Source: Mycoplasmatota bacterium (GTDB lineage: Bacteria; Bacillota_I; Bacilli_A; Izemoplasmatales; Izemoplasmataceae). Taken from it: a stretch of 5,635 nucleotides of DNA. Location: the NCBI GenBank assembly GCA_030636545.1, contig DAOVWR010000077.1, forward strand, positions 1 to 5,635, read 5' to 3'. Positions 5,477 to 5,635 of the stretch are shown one piece after another. Within the stretch, counting starts at the first letter, position 1. Each line of letters opens with the position of its first letter. A model generated the notes under the pieces. The model made no database searches. It was not told where the DNA came from and saw nothing but the letters and a program-made list of their open reading frames with translations. Position numbers and translations under genes: made by a program.

Positions 5477-5635
5477 TTAATTTTCAAACAATGGTTTAAG
5501 TAGTTCTTTTAAAGTGTTAAGTGAATAAAACTCTTTTCCTTTAAGAAAGTTTTGTTCAACACAAATATTTCTCTTTTCTAAATCAAATAAATATGTAAGA
5601 AGCTGTTTTGCAGCTTTTTTAATTTCTTCTTTTGA
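5477..5635 (-). CDS. Partial hypothetical protein (C-terminal 52 residues only)
   Basis: A minus-strand frame is open from the right edge to a TAA stop at 5479-5477, giving 52 residues; the start lies outside the window. The fragment runs from SKEEIKKAAKQLLTYLFDLE through a middle portion (KRNICVEQNF) to a tail ending LKELLKPLFEN. It is rich in Lys, Glu and Leu, looks largely helical and soluble, and has no membrane segment or motif I recognise, so I assign no function. Support for it being real: the other minus frame checked closes with a TAG at 5580, the composition is protein-like, and the stop lies 12 nt before a stem-loop terminator with a T-run facing this strand, as expected for a gene end. 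It converges on manA. Confidence 0.65.
   Translation of the reverse strand, partial: SKEEIKKAAKQLLTYLFDLEKRNICVEQNFLKGKEFYSLNTLKELLKPLFEN

Noticed and set aside
1..5635. CRISPR array, tRNA or rRNA gene, insertion sequence, toxin-antitoxin pair, defence system
   Set aside because: No spaced direct repeats, no tRNA-like cloverleaf, no transposase or defence motifs were seen; nearly all sequence is accounted for by conserved housekeeping genes.

Overview
This window is an AT-rich stretch of bacterial housekeeping chromosome, densely coded on both strands. Shine-Dalgarno sites of the AGGAGG/GGAGGTG type, Bacillus-like protein sequences (PriA, RNase J, a short type I mannose-6-phosphate isomerase) and very AT-rich intergenic DNA point to a low-GC Firmicute or a related Mollicutes-like lineage (for example the Acholeplasma/Izemoplasma/Haloplasma side). 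Tryptophan is written TGG and no gene uses TGA as a sense codon, so the standard bacterial code (table 11) fits and a Mycoplasma-type code does not. The lineage is inferred; the gene identities are well supported by motifs.

Layout, left to right. Positions 1-1872 (minus) hold the first 624 codons of priA, the replication-restart helicase; the gene runs off the left edge before its last helicase motif. Positions 1889-2674 (minus) hold a Cof-type HAD-IIB phosphatase lying 16 nt upstream of priA in the same transcription direction, so the two probably form an operon. Positions 2675-2824 are a divergent intergenic region with a promoter facing each way; both carry the same extended -10, TGTTATAAT. 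Positions 2825-4507 (plus) hold RNase J with a complete metal-binding active site. Positions 4543-5415 (plus) hold manA, 35 nt after the RNase J stop with its own strong ribosome site and no terminator between, so the pair is probably co-transcribed. Positions 5441-5464 are a perfect stem-loop with T-tracts on both strands, serving as a two-way terminator. Positions 5477-5635 (minus) hold the last 52 codons of an unrecognised gene that enters from the right edge and converges on manA. No stretch over 300 bases lacks a gene.

The genes do not form one pathway. PriA reloads the replicative helicase at collapsed forks, the HAD enzyme is probably a small-metabolite phosphatase, RNase J processes and degrades mRNA and rRNA, and ManA interconverts fructose-6-phosphate and mannose-6-phosphate. 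I found no CRISPR array, tRNA, rRNA, transposon, prophage, toxin-antitoxin pair or recognised riboswitch. I see no evidence of a previously undescribed system. The points worth a second look are start-codon corrections for the HAD gene and perhaps priA, the compact divergent promoter region with two small dyads, and the unusual gene neighbourhoods.
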